Shown in pieces: positions 34,612 through 45,081 of a stretch of 64,000 bases of DNA. The position numbers were made by a program, and so were the translations under genes. Location of the stretch: NCBI GenBank assembly GCA_964541895.1, contig CAZISM010000008.1, positions 21,626 to 85,625 on the forward strand, given 5' to 3'. Position 1 is the first letter of the stretch. Every line of letters begins with the position of its first letter. The notes under the pieces are model-generated. The model was not told where the DNA came from. It saw only the letters and a list, made by a program, of their open reading frames with translations, and searched no databases. Source of the DNA: CAZISM01 sp964541895 (GTDB taxonomy: Bacteria > Zhuqueibacterota > Zhuqueibacteria > Residuimicrobiales > Residuimicrobiaceae).

Positions 34612-35973
34612 ATGAATATCCTGATCACATTCTGGAAACACAGCACGCGTAAAATTTACCCACCCCAGCTATTGGCGGCCAGTTTTTTTCTGCTCATATT
34701 GAGCGGCGGTTTTGTCTTATCCCTGCCGATCAGTGCGGTCAATAAAGTGTCGTTCGTGGATGCGCTGTTTCTCTCCACTTCGGCGACCTGTGTGACCGGA
34801 CTGGCGCCGGTGGACATCGGCACGGAATTGACGACGTTCGGGCAGGTGGTGCTGTTGATCCTGATCCAGGTCGGCGGGCTGGGCTTTATGACCCTGTCCA
34901 CATTTTTCGTCTACATTCTGGCCGGCCGGTTTTCCATCAGAGGCCGTGATCTGATCGAACAGAGCGTGGCCAGTCAGCCGTTGCCCTACCTGGGCAAGTT
35001 GCTGGTGTTTATCGTGATCGGCACTCTGCTCATCGAATCGATCGGTGGCCTGGTGCTCACCTTGCGCTTTATGCAGCACTATCCGCCGGGCCGGGCCGCT
35101 TATTTGGGATTTTTTCACGCCGTTTCAGCGTTCTGTAATGCGGGTTTTTCCCTGTTTCCGGATAATCTCATGTCGTTCCGGCAGGATGTCCTGATCAACG
35201 CCACCATCATGACCTTGATCGTGCTCGGCGGCCTGGGATTTTGGGTGATTTATGATTTGAAGAATATCAGGCGCGGCTTTCACCGTCTGACCGTGCATAC
35301 AAAAATCGTTTTGACGACCTCGCTCGGTCTGATCGTTGCCGGCACGGCCTTTATCGCCTTTTTTGATTGGCAGCGAACGCTGGCTGCTGATTCCATTCCG
35401 GCAAAATTGATGGCGGCCGCTTTCCAATCGGTTACGGCGCGCACCGCCGGCTACAACACGCTTGCCATTGGCGACATGAGCCACGGCTCCATCCTCGTGC
35501 TCATGTTGCTGATGGGTATCGGCGCTTCGCCGGGTTCGTGCGGCGGCGGCATCAAAACATCCACCTTTGCGGTTCTGCTGGCGGCGGTCTTTTCCCGCTT
35601 GCACGATCAGCGACAGGTGCGTTTGTACCATCGCGGCGTGCCGGAGGCCATTATCTCAAAAGCGATGGGCATTGTATTTTTCTGGCTGGCCGCGGTCATC
35701 TTTTCCGTGATGATCCTTCTGGTGACCGAGGCGAACGTGCGGGAGCCGTTCGCGAGCTCGCTGCTGGTGCAGGTGTTTTTTGAATCCTTGTCGGCCATCG
35801 GCACCGTGGGCCTGAGTATGGGGATCACGCCGTTGTTGAGCGGGGCGGGGAAAACGGTCATTATCCTGCTCATGTACATCGGCCGTATCGGCCCCATCAC
35901 GCTGGCGGTGGTCATTGCGCGCAACCGGACGGCCAATTACCGCTTTGCAGAAGAGAAAATCATTGTCGGATGA
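34612..35973 (+). CDS. ktrB: K+ uptake channel subunit KtrB/TrkH
   Basis: Integral membrane K+ translocation subunit of 453 residues with four membrane-pore-membrane repeats. Selectivity-filter segments are visible: SATCVTGLAPVD, SAFCNAGFSLF, TARTAGYNTL and SAIGTVGLSMGI, each with the conserved Gly. Length and the partner ktrA immediately downstream favour Ktr over Trk. ATG 34612 is chosen because it starts right before the first helix; an upstream GTG at 34573 lies in the terminator loop. No good Shine-Dalgarno is visible. Confidence 0.93.
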   Translation: MNILITFWKHSTRKIYPPQLLAASFFLLILSGGFVLSLPISAVNKVSFVDALFLSTSATCVTGLAPVDIGTELTTFGQVVLLILIQVGGLGFMTLSTFFVYILAGRFSIRGRDLIEQSVASQPLPYLGKLLVFIVIGTLLIESIGGLVLTLRFMQHYPPGRAAYLGFFHAVSAFCNAGFSLFPDNLMSFRQDVLINATIMTLIVLGGLGFWVIYDLKNIRRGFHRLTVHTKIVLTTSLGLIVAGTAFIAFFDWQRTLAADSIPAKLMAAAFQSVTARTAGYNTLAIGDMSHGSILVLMLLMGIGASPGSCGGGIKTSTFAVLLAAVFSRLHDQRQVRLYHRGVPEAIISKAMGIVFFWLAAVIFSVMILLVTEANVREPFASSLLVQVFFESLSAIGTVGLSMGITPLLSGAGKTVIILLMYIGRIGPITLAVVIARNRTANYRFAEEKIIVG

Positions 35974-36004
35974 ATCGGCGTCCATCTGAAGGAATGAAGA
36001 TGCT

Positions 36005-36658
36005 ATGAGATCCTTTGCCATTATCGGGCTTTCCAGTTTCGGCTATTTTCTCGCCAAATCGCTGGCCGAAAGCGGCCATCGTATTATGACGATCGATATC
36101 AACGAAGACAAGATCGAAAAGATCCGCAACCATGTGGATCGGGCCGTGATCGCCGATGCCACCGACCGGGACACCCTGCAGTCTCTGGGCCTGCAGGAAT
36201 TCGATATGGTGGTGGTCAGCCTGGGCGATAAAATCGACGCCAGCATTCTCGTGGTCCTCTACCTGCGTGAACTGAAAGTAAAACAGATTATCGCCAAAGC
36301 GTTGACCGAAGATCACGGAAAAATACTCGACATCATCGGCGCTACCCGGGTCATTTTCCCGGAGCGCGATGAAGCGTACCGACTGGCGAAAACCATGGAA
36401 AGCGATTTTCTCCTCGATACCATTCCTCTGACCGATGGCATCAGTATCATAGAAATCGGCCCGCCGGAGCCCTGGCTGGGCAAAACTCTGGGTCAACTGG
36501 ATTTGCGCAATCGGTATGGCGTGCTGGTACTGATGGTCAAAGAGCTGATCCCGGAAAAAGTGGTGCTGATACCCACAGCAGACCAGCTGATCAAGGACAG
36601 TGATATCCTCATCCTCATGGGCAAGGATGAAGATCTGGCCAAAATCAGAAATTTGTAG
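36005..36658 (+). CDS. ktrA: K+ uptake regulatory subunit KtrA (RCK protein)
   Basis: Cytoplasmic ring-forming regulator that gates KtrB. The 217-residue protein has one RCK_N Rossmann domain (FAIIGLSSFGYFLAKSLA, IDINEDKI) and one RCK_C domain (about 135-217, IIEIGPPEPWLGKTLGQLDL). In Firmicutes the RCK_C domain of KtrA binds cyclic di-AMP; a PgpH-like hydrolase lies 5 kb upstream. AAGGA lies before the ATG, 31 bases after ktrB. Confidence 0.93.
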   Translation: MRSFAIIGLSSFGYFLAKSLAESGHRIMTIDINEDKIEKIRNHVDRAVIADATDRDTLQSLGLQEFDMVVVSLGDKIDASILVVLYLRELKVKQIIAKALTEDHGKILDIIGATRVIFPERDEAYRLAKTMESDFLLDTIPLTDGISIIEIGPPEPWLGKTLGQLDLRNRYGVLVLMVKELIPEKVVLIPTADQLIKDSDILILMGKDEDLAKIRNL

Positions 36659-36666
36659 GAGGTGGC

Positions 36667-37116
36667 ATGGCGATACAACTCATCCGTATCGTACGCGAGC
36701 GGGCTGATCAGGGATCGCGCTCGGATCGTCAGGCGCGATGTTTTTTCTGTACCGGAGAAGGAGATGTGTATAGCGCGCAATGGGAACCGAACACGGACAT
36801 CATGGAGTGCCAGGATTGCGTCCTCATTCGCGTCGAGCTGCCGGGTATCGGGCGTGATGACGTTTCGATACATCTGAAAAACGGCCGTTTGGAAATTCGC
36901 GGTGTACGACGCGAAAATCGACCGGGTGACCCGGTCCATTATCACCAGATGGAAATCGCCAAAGGCCCTTTTCTGAAGGTGATCGCCATACCGGAAGACA
37001 TTGAGCACAACGAGATCGCCGCTGTACTGTCGGAGGGCATTCTGGATATCAGAATATCCAAGGCCAACGCGGTGATAGAAATTCCGGTGTCGGTGAACAA
37101 TGCGGAAACCAAATAG
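36667..37116 (+). CDS. Hsp20-family small heat-shock protein with two CxxC motifs
   Basis: ATP-independent chaperone, 149 residues. The alpha-crystallin domain runs from WEPNTDI to about residue 140 with VELPGIGRDDVSIHL and EGILDIRI (the usual GVLxI strand). Unlike ordinary Hsp20, the N-terminal arm carries CFFC (residues 25-28) and the domain start carries CQDC (48-51), a CxxC-x19-CxxC arrangement suited to zinc binding or a thiol switch. It starts 8 bases after ktrA, and the lon start is 17 bases beyond its stop, so ktrBA-hsp20-lon probably share a transcript. Confidence 0.85.
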   Translation: MAIQLIRIVRERADQGSRSDRQARCFFCTGEGDVYSAQWEPNTDIMECQDCVLIRVELPGIGRDDVSIHLKNGRLEIRGVRRENRPGDPVHYHQMEIAKGPFLKVIAIPEDIEHNEIAAVLSEGILDIRISKANAVIEIPVSVNNAETK

Positions 37117-37132
37117 CAAGATGGGAGTGTAT

Positions 37133-39508
<2,376 letters not shown>

Positions 39509-39547
39509 CGCCCATCCGTTCAGCCTTGAGCCTAATCGGGACTTTGC

Positions 39548-40972
39548 ATGCAAAACCTGGAACAACACTACCTGCATTATCGAGAAAGGTTATCAGCCGT
39601 CGGGCAGGAACATGTCTTGCGATTCTGGTCCACGCTGACGCCCGAACAAAAACAGCAGCTGCTGAATCAGCTGGCGAAACTCCAGATTGAGCAATTGGCC
39701 GAACAGGCCGAGCTGATCAAGGGCCGACGTCAATCCGCCGCCGTCTGCCTGGAGGGTCTGCAGCCGTATCCGGCCATACCGGTTCCGCAGAGCGAAGCGG
39801 AACGGCAGCAGCATCGTGAAGCGGCACACGTCGGTGTTGAACTGTTGCGGCAGGGCAAGGTCGCTGTTCTGGTGGTCGCCGGCGGTCTGGGCACTCGACT
39901 GGGCTCGGAAGAACCCAAGGGCACTCTGGCCATCGGGCCGGTTAGCGGCCGCTCCCTTTTCCAGTTTCACAGCGAAAAAGTGGTCCGCCTCGGCTCGCGT
40001 TACGGGCGGCCGCTGCACTTTCTGCTGATGACGAGCGAGAGCAATCACAGCCGTACCGAGCTGTTTTTTCAGCAGCACCGCTTTTTCGGCCTCGAGCGCT
40101 CCCGCGTTACTTTTTTCTCCCAGTCCTCTCAACCCGCTTTTGACAACGAGGGCCGTATTCTGCTGAATGCGCCGCATTCGCTGGCGCTGTCGCCGGACGG
40201 TCACGGCGGCCTGCTGCGGGCGTTGCAGCGCGACCAGATCATCGAGCGACTGATGCAGGACGGCGTCGAATACCTCTATTACTTTCAGGTGGATAACGTG
40301 CTCAGCCGCATTGCCGATCCGGTGTTCCTGGGATTCCATGTGCTGCACGGTTCAGAGATGTCCTCCAAATCGGTGGCCAAGCGCAACGCGGATGAAAAAG
40401 TGGGCGTCTTTTGCCTGTGCGACGGCCAGGCGGTGGTGAAAGAGTATTCCGAGTTTCCAGCCGAGCTGCGCCAGCAACAGGAGAGCGATGGCCGCCTGCG
40501 CTTCCGCGAAGGCAGCATCGCCATCCACATCTTCAGCCTTGCGTTCCTGCAGCGGCTGCAACAGTCCGGCATCACCCTGCCCTACCATGTGGCTCATAAA
40601 AAAGTGCCCTGCATCGATGACCAGGGGCAGCTGCAGGAACCGGGTACGGAGAACGGTTATAAACTGGAGCAGTTCATATTTGATGCTTTGCCTCATGCCC
40701 GCGCGAGCATGGTCATGCAGACGAGTCGCGAGGATGAATTCAGTCCGGTAAAGAACAATGAAGGCGTCGACTCGCCGGCCACGGCCAGACAGGCGATGTG
40801 CGATCTGTTCGGCCGGTGGGTGGAGCAGGCCGGAGGTTCCGTGCTCAGAGATTCACAACAGCATGTTGCCGTCAACCTGGAGGTGCGACCTCTTTTCAGC
40901 CTTGATGCGGACGAGTTCGCAGCAAGGGTTCCGCACGGCATTCGCCTAAGCAGCGACCATCTTTTTGAATAA
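39548..40972 (+). CDS. UDPGP/UAP-family nucleotidyltransferase (UDP-sugar pyrophosphorylase)
   Basis: Makes a UDP-sugar from UTP and a sugar 1-phosphate; the family includes UDP-GlcNAc pyrophosphorylase (UAP1/AGX) of eukaryotes and Bacteroides. Motifs: AGGLGTRLGSEEPKG (nucleotide loop), PDGHGGLLRAL, FQVDNVLSRIADP (metal-binding Asp) and a C-terminal FSPVKNNEG. This is unrelated to the GlmU or GalU folds in length (474). The EFSPVKN and HKKVPCID motifs fit UAP better than UDP-glucose pyrophosphorylase, so UDP-GlcNAc is the likelier product, though the sugar is not certain. Confidence 0.88.
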   Translation: MQNLEQHYLHYRERLSAVGQEHVLRFWSTLTPEQKQQLLNQLAKLQIEQLAEQAELIKGRRQSAAVCLEGLQPYPAIPVPQSEAERQQHREAAHVGVELLRQGKVAVLVVAGGLGTRLGSEEPKGTLAIGPVSGRSLFQFHSEKVVRLGSRYGRPLHFLLMTSESNHSRTELFFQQHRFFGLERSRVTFFSQSSQPAFDNEGRILLNAPHSLALSPDGHGGLLRALQRDQIIERLMQDGVEYLYYFQVDNVLSRIADPVFLGFHVLHGSEMSSKSVAKRNADEKVGVFCLCDGQAVVKEYSEFPAELRQQQESDGRLRFREGSIAIHIFSLAFLQRLQQSGITLPYHVAHKKVPCIDDQGQLQEPGTENGYKLEQFIFDALPHARASMVMQTSREDEFSPVKNNEGVDSPATARQAMCDLFGRWVEQAGGSVLRDSQQHVAVNLEVRPLFSLDADEFAARVPHGIRLSSDHLFE

Positions 40973-41096
40973 CATCCGGGACTTGGCTGCTGTCCCTGCA
41001 CCCAGAGGGCAGGGAGGAGGCGGGAGGGCCTGGCATTTTGTCATGGCAGCGATATCTGGTCAGGTGCAACGGATCAAACCGGTATGAATTAAAGCA

Positions 41097-44000
41097 ATGA
41101 CAACTCGGAATCCACATACGGTTGACAGCAGCGTGACGCCGCGAAAGAAAAGGCGTCTGTGGCGATGGCTGGCCTGGTTCGTGATCGCGACGGCGCTCTT
41201 GCTCCTGGTCGTAACGCTGGTCGCACGCCACTATTTGCGGCCGGATCGGTTGCGCCGCCTGGCGATCGAGACGGTCGAGAAAAGCATGCCGCGCAAAATG
41301 CACATCGCCGATTTCGATTACCATCTGCTCCACGGCCTGGTCCTGAAGGGGGTGAGCATCCATGCCGCCGACAGCCTGCAGGACCTCTTTCCGCTCCGTC
41401 ATCTTTCTTTCAGAGAGATGCGTCTGCAGTACAGCCTGCGCGACCTGCTGCAGCGGCGATTCATCGTCAACGAGATCAGCCTGCTGGAGCCGGAGCTGGA
41501 GCTCTTTGTCGATATGTCCACTCCCAGCGCGATCGATCTGGAGGCTCTGCTGGCCACCAGCCTGCCGATCGACTTTGATGTCAAAAAAATTCGCCTGCAG
41601 GATGCGAAATTCAAGATCGTGCTGGCGGATTCACAATACAATCAATCCTATCGTGTCGGCCAGATGAGCATCCTGGTCGATGAACTCCATCTTCCCCAAA
41701 AGGGCTGGTCGGCCAACGATTCGCTGCTGCACGGCACTCTGCGCGTTCTCTGCGAACATACCTCCCTTCATGTGGAATACCTGGACATTCCCAGCAGCGC
41801 CCGCATGCAGCTGGACTCGGATCTTAATGTCGACAGTCGAATCGATATCCATTCCTTCCGCCGCATCAGGCTGAACACGGCGTTAAAGCTTGGTAATCTG
41901 CACCTGCTCTATGAACCTCAAACCGTTACCCTGCCGACGACCTTTAGCCTTGGCCTGGATGCGGACATAAACGCGAGAGAGGGCAACGTGGCTGTGCAAA
42001 CGCGCCTGGCGGTGGATGACCGTGAATGGCTGGCGGCGACGGTCGCGGTGGACTCTCTTTTTCAGCAGCCGAAATATCGTGTGCATGTCAGCCACGGCGA
42101 GATACCGCTGGCGCAGCTGTTACAGATGACCCGGCACGTTCTGCCGGATTCCCTCATCCCGGTCACGATTACCGAGAGTGCGCAGCCTGTGTTTCGCTGC
42201 GACGGCATGGTGCTGGAGGGGCGGCTGCCGTCTCCATCCTCGGACGGCAAAATGGATTTCAGAGTGAACGGACGTCTGAGCCACACCGATTTTTTCGATC
42301 CGGGCCGCTCCTGGCTGGCGCGCGGCGTCGGCTTTTCTGTCCAGGCCGAAGGACACGGCAACGGCAAAAGCTTGCACACGCTCACCCTGCAGGCCAATGC
42401 CGATCTGGACAGTCTGCACTATGCCCTGAATGATACCATGGCGGTTTTCTCCGGCCATGGACAGCTGTACTTTTATTCACGACTGAACGAGCGCTTGTTG
42501 CCCGAAAAAACCAGACTATCCTTTACCTTGGCCAACTGCATGGGCGGAGCCATGGAAGGCGAAATGGACTTGACCGGCGAGTTGGCCCTGGCCCGTTTGG
42601 CGGGCAAGGGTCGTTTTAGCTGGCTGGATATTCCGCTGCACCATCTGGCCGCCACGCCGGTGCAGGGCAACCTCTCCCTGCGTTCCGATTTCAGCCTGTC
42701 CGGATTGGACCACCTGGCGGCGACGGTCCAGCTGTCCACCACACCGCTGCTGGTGGCCACGGAGGAACGTCCGCTCTCGGTGTCCGGCTTGAGATTCATC
42801 GGCCGTGTCAGAGCCGGGGTGGATACGACGTTTTCCCGAATGCATCTTGATTCCATCCGGATCAACCTGAACGACATCGCGCGGATGCACGGCCGTGCCG
42901 ATGTGGATCTCGCCGCTGGAAATTTCACCGTGGACCTGGACGAAGCCCTGCTGGAACACAGCGCTTTGCTGAACTGGCTTCCCGGCAGCCTGATAGAACA
43001 GTACGGTGAACTGGCCGTCACCGGTCAAACACGGTTGCAGGTGCATGGCAAAGGCTCCATGACGAACCGGCCCTTGCAGTATTATCTCACCGGCGCGCTG
43101 ACAACACGGAATACCAGCTTTTATGATCCTGACCATTTTTTGGCGATCGGCGGACTGGGCGTTCAAGCCGCCTGGCAGGTCGATGATCGCTCCGGTTTAG
43201 CCGCGCAATTGCAGGTGACCGTTGACAGCCTGACCCTGTCCGGTGGCACCAATATCAGCTACCTGAACAATCACATAGCGTTGCAGTTATCCAGTCCGGA
43301 TTTTGCCGGCTATACGATCAGCAAGGGCGAGCTGGCAATCCCTGATGTGCGATCCACGGCTACGTTCACCGCACACTGGCAGGACAGCACCGTCACGGCG
43401 CAGCTGGCCATCCACCAGGCCATTCCGGATAGTTTTGTCATCCGCGATCTGGTCATGCGCGGGGCGACGGATGTGGTGCTGGGTGTACACGCGGATCCTG
43501 CGCTGGTGAATGTCCTCGCCGAGATCCACAGCCGCAACTGGTCTCTGTCCATGCCGGGCCTGGCGGATGTGCGCGGTTTGCAGGCTGATCTGTTTGTTCA
43601 GCAGCTCTATGACGTGCGCAAAGGGCAGTTCCTCGGCAGCGACGAATATCTCATCGCCACGCCGGCGCATGGCGTGCTCGATTATTTTTTGTATCGGGAT
43701 TTTTTCCGCCAGCGGCAGCCCCACCTGTCGCGCATCACCATCGAGCAGGTGGAGATTATGAGCTATGCGCTGCAAAACATCCGCCTGGAGTTGTTGGCCG
43801 ATCAGGGACGCATCGAAGTTCCGGCCCTTGAAGCCACCCTGCTGGGCGGGAACGTTACCGGACGTTTGAGCGTCGATCTGGCCGGCGGTGATCTGGCCGG
43901 CGCCAGCTATCGTATGAGCGGACATTTTGCCAACATCAATTCGTACCTGTTAACCCGGTACGCCGCCATTCCCAGGGACGACGGCGTGGTCAACGGCAAT

Positions 44001-44348
44001 CTTGAATTTCGTGGTTCCGGGCTGAACCCGGAAGAACAGATGGTGCTGGACGGCCATTTTTATATCACTCAAATCGGTCCTACGGCTGCGGCCAATTTGT
44101 TGAACTATCTCGATCCCGAAGCCAAAGACAGCGGCATCAGCACCTCGCGCATGCTGATCCGAAACGGCTTTAAGCCGAAACTGATGTCGTTTGATTTTCG
44201 CAACCTGCACATGTACCCGGTGATCGAGTTCGCCAAGCCGTGGTATCTGCCGCGCGGGTTGGATCGTATCGAGCTCAATCGTATTCCGTTGCAGTTTTTC
44301 ATGAATCGTATGCGGGCGCGCGCCGGCTGGGAAACCGCCAGCCGCTAG
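41097..44348 (+). CDS. AsmA-superfamily envelope bridge protein (YdbH/TamB-like)
   Basis: A 1083-residue inner-membrane anchored periplasmic protein: a basic N-tail (RKKRRLWRW), one membrane helix (about residues 24-43), then a long beta-rich repeat region typical of AsmA-like lipid-transfer grooves, with recurrent VNGRLS- and LEFRGSG-type strands. The C-terminal segment (VVNGNLEFRGSGLNPEEQMV ... FAKPWYLPRGLDRIELNRIP) matches the conserved end of YdbH-type proteins. In E. coli, YdbH works with the lipoprotein YnbE and with YdbL to move phospholipid to the outer membrane; a YdbL-like gene follows 34 bases downstream. No clear Shine-Dalgarno before ATG 41097. Confidence 0.82.
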   Translation: MTTRNPHTVDSSVTPRKKRRLWRWLAWFVIATALLLLVVTLVARHYLRPDRLRRLAIETVEKSMPRKMHIADFDYHLLHGLVLKGVSIHAADSLQDLFPLRHLSFREMRLQYSLRDLLQRRFIVNEISLLEPELELFVDMSTPSAIDLEALLATSLPIDFDVKKIRLQDAKFKIVLADSQYNQSYRVGQMSILVDELHLPQKGWSANDSLLHGTLRVLCEHTSLHVEYLDIPSSARMQLDSDLNVDSRIDIHSFRRIRLNTALKLGNLHLLYEPQTVTLPTTFSLGLDADINAREGNVAVQTRLAVDDREWLAATVAVDSLFQQPKYRVHVSHGEIPLAQLLQMTRHVLPDSLIPVTITESAQPVFRCDGMVLEGRLPSPSSDGKMDFRVNGRLSHTDFFDPGRSWLARGVGFSVQAEGHGNGKSLHTLTLQANADLDSLHYALNDTMAVFSGHGQLYFYSRLNERLLPEKTRLSFTLANCMGGAMEGEMDLTGELALARLAGKGRFSWLDIPLHHLAATPVQGNLSLRSDFSLSGLDHLAATVQLSTTPLLVATEERPLSVSGLRFIGRVRAGVDTTFSRMHLDSIRINLNDIARMHGRADVDLAAGNFTVDLDEALLEHSALLNWLPGSLIEQYGELAVTGQTRLQVHGKGSMTNRPLQYYLTGALTTRNTSFYDPDHFLAIGGLGVQAAWQVDDRSGLAAQLQVTVDSLTLSGGTNISYLNNHIALQLSSPDFAGYTISKGELAIPDVRSTATFTAHWQDSTVTAQLAIHQAIPDSFVIRDLVMRGATDVVLGVHADPALVNVLAEIHSRNWSLSMPGLADVRGLQADLFVQQLYDVRKGQFLGSDEYLIATPAHGVLDYFLYRDFFRQRQPHLSRITIEQVEIMSYALQNIRLELLADQGRIEVPALEATLLGGNVTGRLSVDLAGGDLAGASYRMSGHFANINSYLLTRYAAIPRDDGVVNGNLEFRGSGLNPEEQMVLDGHFYITQIGPTAAANLLNYLDPEAKDSGISTSRMLIRNGFKPKLMSFDFRNLHMYPVIEFAKPWYLPRGLDRIELNRIPLQFFMNRMRARAGWETASR

Positions 44349-44382
44349 ACACCATGCGCGCCGTTTAGTAGGGAGGTATGGT

Positions 44383-44955
44383 ATGATGCGAAGGATAGGG
44401 ATCGTTCTCTTCGCCTCGGCGACTCTTTGGCTCGCCTGTTCGGTCAAGTTGCCGGAATTGACCTTCACCGGCGAAAAAACCGCTCTGGAGAACCAGGTCC
44501 TCGGCACCTATCAGCAGATCCAGAGCGATGCCTGGTTGATTGCATCGACGCGCTCCTTCGGCAGCGCGACCACCGATCTGTCAGCACCGAAACAGGAGGT
44601 GCTCGAAGCGGTGCAAAACCGCAAATTCAACAAGGACGACATCGACGAGTTCAAACGCGGCAGACTGGTCGGGGAGAACAATAAAGGCTATCTGACCATT
44701 CTGGAAGGCAAAGAGTACACCGAAAAGGCGGAAGTCAAACGGGTGGTGGATCAGATCGTCAGCGAAGAAAATCGCGACCGCCAGATCATCTACGAACGGG
44801 TGATGGCGGTGAACATGGCCGCCAACCAGGCCGGAACGAACCGGGTGACCGAGATCTTTACCAAATTGAATTATGATGCTTCCGAGCCCGGCACGCTGAT
44901 CCAGACGGCGGACGGGCAGTGGATCGAAAAACCAAAACCGGGCAAGCAAGAGTGA
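44383..44955 (+). CDS. DUF1318 (YdbL-like) protein with probable lipoprotein signal
   Basis: A 190-residue envelope protein. The signal peptide ends LWLAC (Cys at residue 19), an imperfect but plausible lipobox. Residues about 85-185 align with E. coli YdbL: GRLVGENNKGYLTIL, then NRDRQIIYERVM, then a final ADGQWIEKP. The extra N-terminal 60 residues after the Cys (VKLPELTFTGEKTALENQV) could supply the outer-membrane anchor role of YnbE, which is otherwise absent. A GGGAGG Shine-Dalgarno lies 6 bases before ATG 44383. Coupled to the AsmA/YdbH-like gene. Confidence 0.82.
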   Translation: MMRRIGIVLFASATLWLACSVKLPELTFTGEKTALENQVLGTYQQIQSDAWLIASTRSFGSATTDLSAPKQEVLEAVQNRKFNKDDIDEFKRGRLVGENNKGYLTILEGKEYTEKAEVKRVVDQIVSEENRDRQIIYERVMAVNMAANQAGTNRVTEIFTKLNYDASEPGTLIQTADGQWIEKPKPGKQE

Positions 44956-45081
44956 TTTTTTGCGGCAGAGCAAAAATGGATCAGCTCGTCAGGAGTGGTC
45001 TTGCACGTAACATGTTTAAATTTTTGAAAGCACGAAAGTCGGGCAGGTAATCGGATTCTCATCAAGATATTCTAATCTCGA

